Shown here: one piece after another, positions 22,433 to 33,425 of the stretch | How the letters are laid out: each line of letters starts with the position of its first letter | How positions within the stretch are numbered: the first letter of the stretch is position 1 | Source of the DNA: Dryas octopetala | Lineage: Eukaryota > Streptophyta > Magnoliopsida > Rosales > Rosaceae | Direction of reading: 5' to 3' | Assembly: GCA_963921425.1 (NCBI GenBank) | Contig: OY992833.1 | Coordinates: forward strand, 31,358,698-31,422,697 | Length of the DNA stretch: 64,000 nt | Program-made: the position numbers and the translations under genes | The notes under the pieces: model-generated | Databases searched by the model: none | What the model saw: only the letters and a program-made list of their open reading frames with translations | Told to the model about the DNA's origin: nothing

Positions 22433-24806
22433 ATGGGTTACTCTCATCTGGGATTATTTGTGTACTGTGTGTTTGTTCTTTTAGTTCTTGTTTCTGGGTC
22501 GACCAGAAATTTACCAATCATATCCTTTGATGAAGGGTATAGCAAACTTTTTGGGGATGACAACCTCATGGTCCTTAGAGATGGGAAATCCGTTCATCTC
22601 TCACTAAACGAAAGGACAGGTCTGTTTCCTTTGGATTGTTCTCGTGTATCATGTGTTATGGTTTGATTGCTGGTTTTTGGGGTGGTGTTGTTTGATGGGT
22701 TTTTGACCAAGTTTTTGTTTTTGTTTGTTTTCTTATTTTGGGGGCATGGCTATGTGGTGGGTCTCTATGTGCAGGGTCTGGATTTGTTTCTCAGGACCTT
22801 TACCTTCATGGGTTTTTCAGTGCTTCGATTAAGTTGCCCGCTGATTACACTGCTGGAGTTGTCGTTGCGTTTTATGTAAGTAGTCATTTTTCTTTTTTTT
22901 CCATCTGATTAATGTTTTTCTTTTTGTTTGTTGTGCTCTAGGTTGTATTGAAGACAACCTGAATATTTCAATCTGACCCAGATTTTTTTTTTTTTTCAGT
23001 GAAGATTAAATTTTTATGTTCAGCTGAATAATCTGAACTATGAAACCCATATGGTTTTCCTTGTTTGCAAATTTCTCGTGGAGTCCAAAAAATATTGTGG
23101 ATCTAATCCCTAGTAATGTCTCATTATGATAACACAGATAGATTACTCTTTAATCTCTTCATTTCAAAGTCCATTTTATGACCTGAAGTTCAAAACTTTT
23201 AAAAAACCCATCACACCCAGATGAGTATTTTCTTCCTTTTCGTTTAAATTCAAGATGTGATGGAATAAAACAAACAACCCTCTGTTATCTATCCTATGAA
23301 TAAAAATTTCCACCCAAATGTTTGTTTTTACTCTTAAATGTTTCAATCAAACCAGAAAATGAAAATTAAAAAGATTCTCATCCATTTTACGTGTTTTATG
23401 TTAACAGATGTCAAATGGTGACATGTTTCCAAAGAACCATGACGAAATTGATTTTGAGTTTTTGGGGAATATAAGAGGCAAAGAATGGAGGATTCAGACC
23501 AATGTTTATGGCAATGGAAGCACCGGCATCGGGAGAGAAGAGAGATACAATCTCGCGTTTGATCCGTCTGATGATTTCCATCAGTACAGCATTCTCTGGA
23601 CCGACTCTCAGATCATGTGAGCATCAACCAAACTTCACCACACCATATTTAGATTAGTATATCAGCTTTTCATGAAGCATAGTTTCCCATACTGTCACTA
23701 ATAGTATCATATTCTTAAGTCTGGAGTTTTACTGTTTTTTGGGGTTTGATGTGATGCCTCTGTGGGAGGGTAGAGGCATGTTTCTTCTTTTAGGAAAATG
23801 CACTACCGAACTTGCTCTGTTTTCCCATAATACCTCCCCTCGTTTCATCAAAACCAGCTGTCCTGTGTTTGCATCACTAGAATTAGCTGATGCTCTGTTT
23901 GGTTTCTGAGTAAAGAAAGTGAAAAAGATTAGAATTTTGGTTTGAATGGTAGATTCTAAATTAAATCGACAGATAGAAAACAAAATTTTGGTATGATTGA
24001 GGCTAATTCAACCACTAGGCTAGTTTATGCAAGTTTTTGGTTTTAGGGAAACCAGAAGAAAATAGAATTTTTGTAGTTCAATTCAAAATCATGTGGGTAG
24101 TCATTTCTTGACTTTTAGCAGAACTTAAACAGAATGTAATGGTTTTCTTATTTTATCTTCTCTACCATTGAGAAAAAAGTTCCCTTTTTGTGTTCTTTTT
24201 TCTTGTTGCAGAATATAAATTGTGTTTTTTGCACCAATTTAAATGTGTTCTCTAATTTCGATTTCAATTGTCTACTTGTTTGTTTCCAATGTCTCTTGCA
24301 GATTTTATGTTGACAATGTTCCCATTAGAGTGGTTAAGAGAACAGAGTCTATGGGTGGTGACTTTCCCTCTAAGCCAATGTCATTGTATGCCACAATATG
24401 GGATGGATCCAATTGGGCTACCAATGGAGGCAAATACAAAGTGAATTATAAGTATGCCCCGTATTTGGCCGAGTTCTCTGACCTTGTTCTACATGGCTGT
24501 GCTGTCGATCCAATTGAACAATTATCAAAGAAGTGCGATAACACCCAAAGTTCTGAATCCGTCCCTACTGGTGTTACAACACTACAAAGAATTAAAATGG
24601 AGAGTTTCAGGAAGAAGCACATGACATACTCCTATTGCTATGACAGAATCCGATACAAGTCTCCTCCTTCAGAGTGTGTGATTAATCCCCAAGAAGCTGA
24701 AAGACTCCGAGTGTTTGACCCTGTTACATTTGGAAAAGGGCGCCACCGCCATGGAAAACATCACCACCGGAGCAGAGGAAGCCAGGCAGATGCTACTTCT
24801 ATTTGA
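22433..24806 (+). CDS. XTH: Xyloglucan endotransglucosylase/hydrolase, group III (XTH27-30-like)
   Basis: Exons: 22433-22619, 22775-22875, 23408-23616 and 24302-24806, giving 333 residues. It is a secreted GH16 enzyme that cuts and rejoins xyloglucan in the cell wall. An N-terminal signal peptide (hydrophobic [17 protein letters not shown]) is followed by the GH16 fold. The catalytic motif [11 protein letters not shown] has E109 as nucleophile and E113 as acid/base. A glycosylation sequon (NGST) lies after it. The C-terminal XET domain has four cysteines (HGC, KKC, YSYC, PSEC), then a basic, His-rich tail. The FLGN form of the motif and the long tail point to the group III-B clade, in which hydrolase activity is common; that last point is inference. 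All introns have GT-AG ends. Confidence 0.95.
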
Positions 24807-24870
24807 GAGGGCTGCAATAATTATTTTCTCACATGAGCACTATTTCCATTGGCATTCGAGTGATATAGCT

Positions 24871-24886
24871 GGGTCTGTTTGTCTGT

Positions 24887-24945
<59 letters not shown>

Positions 24946-25199
24946 ATAGATTTATTGAGGGTGAACAGAGTTAGTTCTATATGGTTGGAGGGGGTATGTG
25001 TATAGTTCATACCTTTAGAGGTTCCCGGTTATCATTCATGCTGTCTTTGGGTCTGTTTGTGTAGAGAGAGAGAGAGAGAGAGAGCATAGATTTATTGAGG
25101 GTGAACAGAGTTAGTTCTATATGGTTGGAAGGGGGGGGGGGGGTATGTGTATAGTTCATACCTTTAGAGGTTCCCGGTTATCATTCATGCTGTCTTTGG
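24871..25199 (+). repeat. Tandem duplication in the XTH 3' flank
   Basis: Two copies in a row (24871-25048 and 25049-25199), each starting GGGTCTGTTTGT and ending ATTCATGCTGTCTTTGG. The copies differ mainly in the length of an internal GA run (about 56 against 22 bases) and of a G run (5 against 12). It starts 64 bp after the XTH stop, so it is likely part of the 3' UTR. Confidence 0.9.
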
Positions 25200-26342
25200 A
25201 GTTTGCTATTACAAATTGAATTTAGTGAGATGATTTCTGTATTTTGAAACACACCCTCATGGGTTCAATAAATATTTTAGCAGATGGAAATTACTATGGT
25301 ACTTAATAGATTTAGGCTTGGATTTTGTATTTATATCATGAAGTATCCTTGATTTAAATTATTTTTAGATATTATTAGCTAAATTTGTTTTCAACTTTTC
25401 ATTAATGTCCAAAACTTGGGCTCGGTATCGGTTAATTCTTTAAAGTCAGACTTGTCATATGGGGATGATACTTTGTCAATGGTTAATTGGAATCCAAGGT
25501 CAGTTGGATGTGACAAGGGCTGGTTTAGCAAATGGCAGCATGTTGGACTTTTCCTTCGCAGTGAATGCAGCAGGTTATATTCATGAGTCTGGATTCATAG
25601 GGATCATGCTTTCAAAGTTGGGTCCGTGACTGAAAAAAGGGGAAGGTGAAGTAAGATTGGGGAAATCTACTGCCTGTTATTTGTCATGACTTGTGGACAA
25701 AAATGAATTCCTAACCCAATTGCTGAAAGTAAACAACATTTTGAATTTTCTGGCATATAAATAATATCCATGGAAATCCTATGGACCACAAGAGAAATGT
25801 GCTGGCCAGTATTTGGTTCAGTATGAGTATGATGCTCATGTGGTGAGTGGTAACTGGCAACTAACCCTTTCTGACCCTTTCTTAGATAAAGCAGTAACAA
25901 CTATAATTTGTATGCAGGTTTGTGTTTGTGTTTGTGGTCCTCTTTGCAACTTGATTTATGTCGGTCATAAAAGAAAGTGAAAAGGAAAATACTTGGTGTA
26001 TGCTTATTGCTAAGTTGGTGAAAAAACTTGGTCTCAAACATGTAAAACGTTGAGGAAAGAATTGAAAGTTAAGAGAAGAGAGATGGTTAAAGAGAAACAA
26101 CCAGTATCAGGGGTCTCTTTCAGCGTTGCCAAACTTTGAGATACTCAATAGTAAGAGCACACTTGGCCACAAGATAAGCTGCGCTGTTACTCTTAGGCAG
26201 TGAAGGATCGCAGCTCAGGTAGATTGAACCTCACAAATGTAGCAAATGTTCATGGAAGGGTTGGCAACATGCCAAGTTGCCAACAGCCACTCTGGTGTCC
26301 TAACAGGATTTAGGCACACATGTACTTGAAAAACATATTTAC
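25200..26342. other. Intergenic DNA, nothing recognised
   Basis: 3' flank of the XTH gene followed by unique sequence. No open frame here resembles a known protein. Confidence 0.5.
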
Positions 26343-26968
26343 TATATATATGAGACATGTCTCTTCCGTTGTGGGATCCTATTAATAATTTTATTTGTGA
26401 ATCCTTTTTAGAGTATTCTCCATATAGTATTTTAACGATCTGAACCGTTTATTCTTTAGGCCTCTATTTAAAGATTATTCTTGTAAAAAATTAGTCAAAT
26501 CAGAAATCATTTGCCTCTTTAACTTTGATCAAACAAATAAACGAATCAAATATTTTCGACAAAATTGTCCATTTGTTTGATAAAAGTTTGATAGGCAAAT
26601 GATTTCTGATTCAATAGTGCTAGACATCCCACATTTTTATACCATAATTTCATACCACCTTATGTGACAACTTACATGGCATTCATGCATTGGACACTAA
26701 AAATTAAAAACAAAAATCCAAAAATAAAAAGAAAAACTTTGTCCAGTAAAATAATGACACGTAAGATGGTATACAAATATGGTATAAGAATGTGGTAATA
26801 TAGCATTATTCTTTCTGATTTGACTAATTTTTTGCAAAGATGATATATGAATAAAAGCCTAAAAAATAGATAGTTTATATTGTTGAAAAACTACATGAAG
26901 TGGATTTATCTGCCCTATCCCACATTTAACGCTAAATGTGGAATCCCACACTTGAAGCTCCCTGATAT
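26343..26968. mobile_element. ~400-bp palindromic MITE, family member 2, split by another element
   Basis: The left part runs to 26611 and the right part restarts at 26812. Together they form a palindrome of about 420 bp: outer GTGGGATCC against GTGGGATTCC, inner TCAAATCAGAAATCATTTGCC against its complement. Length, end structure and core match the element at 14827-15240. The interruption is a separate MITE with its own target duplication. Confidence 0.75.
26612..26811. mobile_element. 200-bp Mutator-like MITE nested in the palindromic MITE
   Basis: The ends are inverted repeats of about 50 bp (CAATAGTGCTAGACATCCCA against GAATAATGCTATATTACCAC). The insertion is flanked by the exact 9-bp repeat TTTCTGATT (26603-26611 and 26812-26820), which is part of the host element's arm. 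The 9-bp duplication fits the Mutator superfamily. Confidence 0.85.
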
Positions 26969-27239
26969 ATGAAAATTGACTTGAGCAAATTGAGAAGGAA
27001 AATCTTCGACCAAAAAAAAAAAAAAAATTGAGAAGGAAAATCAAGTAGGCTTTTCATCAGCTTGGCCCAATTAAGACTTGTTGGGCTGCCTCTGCTTCGT
27101 GAATTCCAAAATAAATAATTTCAATTTCCTCTTTGCGAAGGAAAGTTCATTCTAATCCTCTTTTATATTCTCTAATATGCTATTACGTTTCTCTTTAGTC
27201 TTTACGTATGTATAAGAAGAGAATATGTTAGATAATTAT

Positions 27240-27330
27240 AAGGTACCTATTAGATACAAAATAAAAGTTTAAGTACCACATTAAGACAATGATCAAAATT
27301 TAAGTACTAAATATAAAAAAAAACCATAAT
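27240..27330. mobile_element. Single-arm fragment of the 18.8-kb MITE family
   Basis: It contains GGTACCTATTAGATACAAAA, AGTACCACATTAAGACAATG and AAATTTAAGTACTAAATAT, the same blocks in the same order as the right arm of the element at 18817-19262. The left arm is missing. Confidence 0.7.
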
Positions 27331-28067
27331 TATAAAATAGATAATGGTCAAGATTCCGAAACAAAAGCCATCAGAACCGACCATTTTGGCTGACTTTGCT
27401 GCATGTTTTGCCAACTAAATAAATATAAGATTAGATCCTCATTGTCGCTAATTGCTTTGACATCTGCTGAGCTGAGTGCTTATATCCGTCTGACACAGCG
27501 AATCTTGTCTGTAGCATCATATTCATGCAACGGAATACAACAAGGATCAATTAAAGAATCTAACCAAACACATTTTATAAATTTTATAATATGACTTTCA
27601 GTTTTATATATATTTCATTATATCTTTTTTTTTTGGGTACCATTAAATTACATCTTTTAACCAAACCGCAGTGATATATTGGTCGTTACTAGCTTTCGTT
27701 AACCCCCAACCCTACACTTAAAAAGTGAATAATGTCCTAATGTAGCTGTTTACAACTTAAGGTTATAGGAGAACCTACGGGACTAGGTTGTGGATACTAA
27801 TACTAGGGACTAGGGTTGCAAGTGTTTAAAGACAACTATCGACGATTACAAGAAGCAGATTGTTGTATACAGACAGCGTTGAAGACTAGTGCGTATCTTT
27901 ATTCTTTGGCATGGACCATTTAGCTTGTCCAATCCATGCATTTTAGGAGCAAGAGTCCCTAATCGGATAAGAATGAGTTCAATCAAGAATTTACTTAGGT
28001 GGGTAAGAGGCATCACCTAATAGATTAATCTTTTGGATCGAATGGCAAGTACCCAGTCTACAACAGC

Positions 28068-28080
28068 TGGTATCAGATCC
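28068..28080 (+). mobile_element. Possible LTR-retrotransposon primer-binding site
   Basis: TGGTATCAGATCC matches the complement of the initiator tRNA-Met 3' end, used as primer site by many plant LTR retrotransposons, at 11 of the first 12 bases. It follows a CA-ending tract, as expected just downstream of a 5' LTR. No second LTR, gag or pol was found, so at most it is a remnant. Confidence 0.3.
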
Positions 28081-28626
28081 CACACAGAGGTGCGCCCATG
28101 GAGATATGGGTCACCTGCCCCAAAGGTTGGACAAGTGGTCAAGAAGGGCGTCGGGTGGTTGGTAGGAGAATCCCATGTACAAAAATCTCTCATCATATAG
28201 AAAATGGATTCGATCTAGAGTTTACGATTAACTCTCAAAATAATTGGCTAAATCTATGGCTTCCAGTTACGGGGACCATAGATTATACTCTTTTGGCCTG
28301 AACCAAAGGGCCAGGAGGAAACAGAGGGTATGAAAATATTCGAAGTCTTGAATCAAGCTGCACAGCAAACACGCTACATAGCCGACCACTTTTGACCAGC
28401 TTTTTAATGAAAATGAAAATGTTTTCATCTTCTTTATTTCTACAACACTAGACGAAAACACCATCATCAGTCGTCTGGTTGCACAGGTAATCTTCCACCA
28501 GGATTACAACAACCTGCAGAGCAAATACATTTATTTGGTTAACAACCTTGATATAATACATGTGATGAAGTTTGAACGAAAAAATTGAGGAGAAGGATAA
28601 CATTACACTGGCTAGATCAACCAAGC

Positions 28627-31600
28627 TTAATTCTCGGATTCAGACTCCCATTTCTCAATCAATTTTATAAAGTTGCGGACAATTGTCTTTCCTTCAGTAG
28701 TTATGATACTTTCAGGATGGAACTGAACCCCCTGCAATTTCCAATTTATTTGGTTATAGCAACAATACTACATTCAGCTTCAACTTCAGGGATAAAGTTA
28801 GAAAAAATCACATCTAAAGGTCAGAAAGGAGGGATAAGAAGTCAAGGATTAATCTCATATATCTGGGGTAATGAAATAAGGTAGCAACCATCTCGAATTC
28901 CACATTGTTCTCTAACATCACCCAGGAAGACAACTGTGTTGTAACATTACCATATTTTGCAATTTTTCTTTTTCTGTTCGTGAATGTAACATTTCGTGAG
29001 GAAGACAATCTCTTACCTGAAGATGCTTATATTTCTTGTGACGAGCAGCCATTATCAGTCCATCCTCTGTCCATGCTGTAATCTCAAGTTGTTCACTAGG
29101 AAAACTGTCCTTATCAATAACAAGACTGTGATATCTAGCAGCAATAAAAGGGCTGAAAAGACAGAAGGAAAGTTCAATTGTTATTATAACTAGTTGAGAG
29201 CCCATGTAATGCACAGGATGGTTGAATACATTTTTGTATAATTTTATGTAATAAGAAATTGGTAATTTGGGATAGATTGAGATAATGCATACCTATATAA
29301 TCAAGATAATTCAGTTACTACTTTAAGATAGGTCATGTTCTTTAAATTTAAGTTTAGCATTTTTCCACTTTTTTGGTCTGACTAGTATTTTCCAGTTAAA
29401 CTGCCGTGTACGAATTGACTGATACTAACGTGTTTTGACCATAAATGCAATATAACTTTAAAGCCTGCTTACATGGAAGTCAGAAGAAAATATAGCTAAC
29501 TGTAAAAAAAGAGATGTGCAAAGACTTTGCAAAACTAATGTGGCAACCTAAGAGCTCTTCTTACAAATTGAACATCAACAAAAGGAGTTTAAAGCTAGCA
29601 GCTTGGCATATGATGTGAATTCCACAAATTTGCTAGTATGCTTGAAACGGTAATTAACTATTAGTAAAGCAAAACCCAGAACATAAAGATGGTGCTGCAA
29701 GCCTGCAACACATTTAAGACCATAACTGACACAAGATAAGCCAAATCTATTTGACCGGAAAAAAAGATAAAAAAGAAAAATGTGAACTAGTTTTTGAAAA
29801 TGCTTCAAACCTGTTACTATGCCTAAATAAGAATGTCAATACTTGCTGACAGTCAGGGGAAATCTACACTAGAAAACAAACCATTAATAGATATCATGAA
29901 AAGAAAGAAAAAAAAAAATCATACTTTGATAATCCAGAAAACAAGCTATCCTCCTTCTCGTCATAATATACGAGAGAACTTTTTCCATGCATGACACCAA
30001 AAGGAGAACGAACAATCTTCCCTGCAAAATGACAAAACCACGCGAATTATGATAAAAAAAAACCCATAAAATAAAGTGGGTTAGCCGGCACAATAAAAAC
30101 AAAAATAAGTCCACTGAACTTTTAACAGTTTTATTTGCCACTCATACAGAGTGTTGGACACGTGAAAAAATAACATTGAAACACAAGGTACTCAGACAGT
30201 CAAATTCATAAACCAAATATAGAGATTGTTAAAAAGCTTAATCATGTCTTAGAATACTTACCCCCAAAAGCCTCCCCAATGCACTGCAAACCCATACAAA
30301 CACCAAATAAGGGTACAATGGGCCCCAGCTCCAATACAGTTTGCAATGATATTCCAGAGTCTTGGGGCGCACCTACAAAAAAAATACCATGTGTGATAAA
30401 TCTAGAATATGTACAGGTTTTTCCTTTGTTTCCTTTTTTAAGCATCTACCATAAAAAGGACACATCACCAGAACTAACCTGGCCCTGGGGAGATTAACAC
30501 TCCTCTAGGATTTTTCCTGTAAGGATAGAAACAGACGGTTATGCATGCGTTGGTTAATTAAAACAGACGCCTTAAAGAGGGTACGTGTCCTATCATAATT
30601 GCTTCATGACACAAAACACATTAATTATGCTTATGGATCGACAAATAATGATTAACTAAGTACAAGTTCTTACCTTTTTAGTTCATCAACAGTTAGTTCA
30701 TCATTCCGATAAACTTCAAAGAGACATCCCAGCTCTCCCATATACTACCCATCATAGATAAGGTATTAGTTCAACGCCTTCTTGACTTGTAAGAACCATC
30801 AATAAATAAAAATACAAGGGGAATAATCATGTAAAAAGAAGCGAAATACGATCGTCTGCTGATCTGCGCTTTGGGTTTAGGAAAGAAACTATTTATGTAA
30901 AATAACTATAAATGTGGAAGAAATAATGGCTTGTTGCGAATTTCTAAAACTATTTAGTAACGGTTTGGGAGTGCTTTTGTAGGAAGTGCGCTTTTACTTA
31001 GTAGGGCTTTTGGTGGAAGCACTTTTGTAAATCTTTTTTTGGTAAATATGCAAGTGCTTCCTGTAAATACACTTGGAAGCGCTTCCTAAGAAGAAGCACG
31101 GAAAAGTAAACACTTTTTAGTTGTTTATGCCAAATGCTATCAAAAGCACTTTTGGTTATCTTAAAATGCTTTAACCCCTCTAAAAGCACAGCCAAACAGG
31201 TAACAAAAGGGGCTTCTCAAATTTCACAAAATAAATGAAACAGAACAAGACAATTCCACTACAAAAATTCTATATCCTAGTGCACCTACATTTTCCCAGA
31301 ACCAAACAGCAAGTAAAACTGTTAAAAGCAAAATCATTCACTACCAATGAACCATTCAGTACAAACTAGCTGTTTTAATCTAGTGGTAACCCTAAACCCA
31401 AATTAAAAAAAAAAAAAAAAAAAAAAACCGTTCAGTAGTTTAGTATACACCAACCAGGCCCAAAGTAAAAATTAATCGTTTTCAGAAAAAGGAATACACG
31501 AACACAAAATAAACTAGAAACCTGACAAAGATTGTAGGTAAAGCTGTCATAGTTGTCAATAACAATGATGGGCTTGTCGACCCTCTCTTCGGAAACAGTA

Positions 31601-31741
31601 GGCTTGGAATTTGACTCAGCGACAGCCATTGAAGCTTTTGTGGCGAACCCATTTCCCAATTTCACACCACAACGCAGCTCTGCAAACAAAAATAGCATCT
31701 TTCCGTCAAATTCATGCAGCAGATAAAATATATATACATAA

Positions 31742-31776
<35 letters not shown>

Positions 31777-31895
31777 CGTGAGAAGGTGGTAGAGGGCATG
31801 GAAATGCAAGTAGGGCGAAGGCTTAGCGAGGTTTTAGAAGGGAAAGAGGGTTTTGATTGTATGAGAGAGGCCTGAGAGATCACTGTGGACGCCAT
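28627..31895 (-). CDS. ASB1: Anthranilate synthase beta subunit (glutamine amidotransferase), chloroplast
   Basis: Eight exons (minus strand): 31895-31778, 31679-31522, 30744-30674, 30516-30479, 30372-30262, 30021-29925, 29152-29017 and 28731-28627. They give 277 residues, the usual plant size. The enzyme releases ammonia from glutamine and passes it to the alpha subunit, which makes anthranilate from chorismate, the first step of tryptophan synthesis. The first ~55 residues are Ser/Thr-rich, typical of a transit peptide. The class I amidotransferase domain starts at [15 protein letters not shown]. The triad is C154 (FGVCMGLQ), H248 and E250 (GVQFHPES). The oxyanion strand is LISPGPGAP. Intron 1 begins with a CT microsatellite and intron 2 holds a MITE. 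Feedback inhibition acts on the alpha subunit, so none is expected here. Confidence 0.96.
30962..31199. mobile_element. MITE in intron 2 of the anthranilate synthase gene
   Basis: A 238-bp stretch with inverted ends: GGTTTGGGAGTGCTTTTG on the left against CTGTTTGGCTGTGCTTTTAG (reverse complement of the right). It is rich in GAAGCACTTTT-like words in both orientations. GTAAC flanks it on both sides (30957-30961 and 31200-31204). The superfamily is uncertain because a 5-bp repeat is short. Confidence 0.6.
31745..31773. repeat. GA microsatellite at the 5' end of intron 1
   Basis: An uninterrupted GA run (CT on the gene strand) begins a few bases inside the donor of intron 1 of the anthranilate synthase gene. 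Confidence 0.9.
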
Positions 31896-32770
31896 TGTTG
31901 AGAGAGATGGAGAAGGTAGGGCACACAGACAGACTCACAGATCAGTCGCTTCCACTGTCAGTGGGTTGGTAACTGCAGTGCTGTAATGGTGCCTATTTAC
32001 CTATATTTTTTGGGTATATTGTGGGCCGAAGCCCAACAAAAATAAAAGTAAGCAACAATTCTTCTGGGCCCCGCAACACCAGCCCAGTCGTTCCGTAAAT
32101 GGACTAACAGATGGTCAGGGGATAACATAATTTTTAAATTTTTCATTTATCATTACTATTGACCTTCATCTTTTCTAATTTTTTAAGGTAGGATTTTGAG
32201 TCTAAAATTTATCTACAAAAAAATAGCTAATAGCTGATTGTAACATAATGATAGTCAATTTTCAATTTTGCTTGATATATATCAAGAAATTTAGTCTTGC
32301 TTTTGGAGTACGATTAGAGAGATGTAATTAATATAAACTTCACATGGATACAAAGTCTATATATATGGCACATCCGTTGCAAACCCAAAGACCATGGTAG
32401 CCGCACTACTTGAACCAAGAAGTAGTGAGTACTATTAGAAATTAGAAGATTGTGGATGATGACAAACTGTAACCGACTAACCATGTTAAACGATGCCATC
32501 TTCATGGTGGCAGGTTGAAGTTGTTTAGGTAACTAATACAAAGCCAGGTTGCAGATGATTAGATTAGGCGATTAGGAAATGAGTTTTAGTGAAAATTAGC
32601 CACTCAGCCTCGGTTAGTTAGACGCTTGAAACTTAATCCCAAAGGGAAAGGGCCATACAGACTCCACAAAAATGAAAACTAGTTCGAAAAAACCCTAACA
32701 AAATGACCCAGATACCCCTATATTCAGGAATATGCTCTCTTGGTCCCTTCCACACCGAGCTCTCTCAAGT

Positions 32771-32804
<34 letters not shown>

Positions 32805-33425
32805 GAAGGTTTCCCAGCCACCATTTAAGACCAACCTATAGATACCAAATGCGTGCTCAATAAGCCATTCTTCACCTTCACCCTCACTACACACGCGCAC
32901 AAACTGCATTTTCCCAAACCCTAGATCTTACACTTTGGAAGCCCACCCCAATCTCTACGCCACTGAGACTCAGCCCCACTCTCATACATTCACCAATGAA
33001 TACACAGGCAGACACACCATTTTGATCTTACATTCATTTCCCACAAACCCCATTTCCAGATCTGACTAATTCATCCCCACAATTCCCACTGACCCAGCTT
33101 GGATTTTCACCTCTCAGCTCACCCAATTCGCTTCAATTCAGAATTTTTATTGGATCAGTGTGAAATTTGAACAAAATAAGAGAAACCCGTTTCAGGTTTT
33201 GCATTGTTTTTCAAAAATTCGTAGTTTTTATTACTGTAAACGTGGTAAAATCGAAGAAATTTGTGTTATTTAAGCTGATTCCTGCTAGATTTGGCGTATA
33301 ATTTGGTGGGATCTGCTTGAATTGTCTGGGAATTAAAATATAGCCGTGGGTTGATTGATTGGATCTAGGAGATACTGAGGCATGCTTTATATGTGATAGC
33401 AGTGAATTTTGAGCAGTGGGTTCTA
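31896..33425. promoter_or_regulatory. Divergent promoter region and 5' leader of the ALKBH10B-like gene
   Basis: The anthranilate synthase gene leaves to the left and the ALKBH10B-like gene to the right, so both promoters lie here. A GA run (about 32773-32802) and C-rich leader sequence mark the probable transcription start side for the right gene near 32750-32900. The leader before 33426 has several upstream ATGs, for example one at 32996 that opens a 9-codon frame. No clear TATA box was chosen for either gene. Confidence 0.4.

Noticed and set aside
22125..22517. 130-codon minus-strand frame over the XTH promoter and first exon
   Set aside because: Low-complexity Phe/Leu-rich translation of A-rich leader DNA; it overlaps the well-supported XTH start.
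26104..26240. Minus-strand words resembling the end of a retrotransposon RNase H domain
   Set aside because: Only a few residues (SAAYLVAKCAL) look similar, with no flanking RT or integrase sequence; too weak to call.
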